From Hyphomicrobiales bacterium (GTDB taxonomy: Bacteria > Pseudomonadota > Alphaproteobacteria > Rhizobiales > Rhizobiaceae), in contig UCEY01000025.1 of NCBI GenBank assembly GCA_900471605.1, positions 1 to 64,000 on the forward strand: 64,000 bases of DNA, given 5' to 3'. A program made the position numbers and the translations under genes. Positions 63,060-64,000 of this stretch are shown here, piece after piece. Positions within the stretch are counted from its first letter, which is position 1; each line of letters begins with the position of its first letter. The notes under the pieces are model-generated. The model was not told the origin of the DNA and did no database searches. It saw only the letters and a list, made by a program, of their open reading frames with translations.

Positions 63060-64000
63060 CTAGATCATCCGAACGTCTGTCAGCTGCCTGGGGCGCGCGT
63101 CGTTGTAGAGCCTGCTGATGATCTGTTCGGCCTTTACCATCTGTGTGTGACCGGTCGGATCGAACAGCTTCTTCTCGACAAAACTCTGCGACGGATAGAA
63201 TGGCCCGTTCCCGGTGCTGACGCTGAGCTTGTTGACGCGGTCGCGGATACCGGAGCCGATATTTTCGTACTCGATGCGCTGGCCCGGATCGTAGGATGCG
63301 AAAGGCCTGCCGTTGAATTTGGGGTAGACGGCCTTAGGATAGCGGGGATCGGACGGCATCTGCGAGATCGACTTTTTGTCATATTCCGTTTCGCGGCCGA
63401 TGGCGCCAACGCTTCCGCCGTAAGACGGCGCGTAGGTGACGAGCCTGTCGGAATCCAGCACCGAGCTCATGTAGAAGAGCAGTTCCATCTTCTCGGCCAG
63501 CTTCTTTTCGTCGACGTTGCTGCCGGCCGGCGGGTTGCAGAACGGGATTCTCGCGGCCATGTCCGCAACCTGCGCCTTGTGCGCCTCGCTGATCGAATTG
63601 TCTTCCTTGACCCCTTCGATGAAGCTATGCGTGCAGATATGGCTGGCACGGATGAAGTCCATCAGACGTGATTCATAGTTGACGGACGTCGGCGCGGAGA
63701 TCTGCGTGCCGGTGCTCGTCAAGCCTTCCGCGAGCTTGGTCACCTGCTTGTTGGCGATCTTCTTGGCCTCGTCCAGAACGCCGCCCAGCGCGAACATGAA
63801 CGCCTTGTTGTTGTTCGCGGCGACCATCAGATTGAAAGTACGGTTGAGATTGTTGTTGCAGATCACGCGGACAATCGCGCGGCCCGCCAGCACGCGTACC
63901 GAGGTCGTAGCGAAAGCGGCCATCATCACGCTGCCGGTCAGGATCGAAGCTGCCAGCACGAACATCTCGGCGGTGGCGCGATCACGCTCGCCCTGTGCCT
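63060..64000 (-). CDS. Membrane-anchored protein of unknown function (5' end outside window)
   Basis: The frame is open through the right edge. An ATG at 63965 is possible, but sequence upstream of it (ERDRATAE) reads on without a stop or ribosome site, so the gene probably starts outside. A membrane segment (MFVLAASILTGSVMMAAFAT) is followed by about 270 soluble residues with three Cys, including HICTHSF and RIPFCNPPAG. The family is not recognised. It ends just before the secreted-protein gene and vgrG, suggesting one operon. Confidence 0.6.
   Translation of the reverse strand, partial: AQGERDRATAEMFVLAASILTGSVMMAAFATTSVRVLAGRAIVRVICNNNLNRTFNLMVAANNNKAFMFALGGVLDEAKKIANKQVTKLAEGLTSTGTQISAPTSVNYESRLMDFIRASHICTHSFIEGVKEDNSISEAHKAQVADMAARIPFCNPPAGSNVDEKKLAEKMELLFYMSSVLDSDRLVTYAPSYGGSVGAIGRETEYDKKSISQMPSDPRYPKAVYPKFNGRPFASYDPGQRIEYENIGSGIRDRVNKLSVSTGNGPFYPSQSFVEKKLFDPTGHTQMVKAEQIISRLYNDARPRQLTDVRMI

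Overview
The window is high-GC, densely packed alphaproteobacterial DNA, most likely from the Rhizobiaceae (Ensifer/Rhizobium/Agrobacterium relatives). Three things point there: an exopolysaccharide region whose gene order follows the galactoglucan (exp / wga-wgc-wgg-wgd-wge) locus known from Sinorhizobium meliloti, a type VI secretion toxin module laid out like the vgrG - DUF2169 - tde - tdi locus of Agrobacterium, and several peptide-type ABC uptake operons with GntR/LysR/MarR regulators. This rests on gene content and order, not on a database search. No rRNA, tRNA, CRISPR array or intact transposase gene was seen.

Layout. 0-4.5 kb: the end of a catabolic operon (MmgE/PrpD protein, flavin monooxygenase), a strong hairpin, an NmrA-like reductase and a divergent LysR regulator. 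4.6-6.6 kb: a membrane protein with a degenerate GGDEF domain and a secreted glycoside hydrolase. 6.6-28.2 kb: the exopolysaccharide locus. On the minus strand are two pyruvyltransferase paralogues, a GT2-GT4 fusion, a conserved unknown protein, a GT4 and the MarR-type regulator (WggR/ExpG-like). On the plus strand are a type I secretion ATPase and membrane fusion protein, an RTX calcium-binding protein, and a six-gene chain of glycosyltransferases, a methyltransferase and two unusual proteins. Three near-identical inverted repeats (TTCAA-N3-TTGAA core) stand before the wga-like operon, in the regulator/secretion intergenic region, and before the RTX gene, and are the likely operators of the regulator.

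28.2-32.1 kb: an alpha/beta hydrolase, then four overlapping phospholipid genes (PlsC, CdsA, a small membrane protein, a variant CDP-alcohol phosphatidyltransferase). 32.2-40.6 kb: a six-gene minus-strand operon of two M20 amidohydrolases and a peptide-type ABC importer, with a divergent GntR/UTRA regulator. 40.8-51.4 kb: a LysR gene, a fused NanE-NanK enzyme, an FCD-type GntR regulator, a second peptide-type importer and two DapA-family aldolases; together they look like a sialic acid or amino-sugar uptake and degradation locus. 51.5-54.4 kb: two tandem MarR paralogues facing a ClC-type chloride channel across a palindromic operator.

54.3-64 kb: an accessory zone. A segment holding two TPR-like proteins and a broken SUFU-like immunity gene lies between two diverged direct repeats of about 69 bp, possibly insertion-sequence ends. 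It borders a type VI effector module: VgrG with an unusual Gly/Ala-rich insert, a DUF2169 adaptor, a PAAR-like (DUF4150) protein with a C-terminal HxxD nuclease domain (Ntox15/Tde type), and a GAD-like/DUF1851 immunity protein. Two unrecognised genes, the last cut by the window edge, finish the window.
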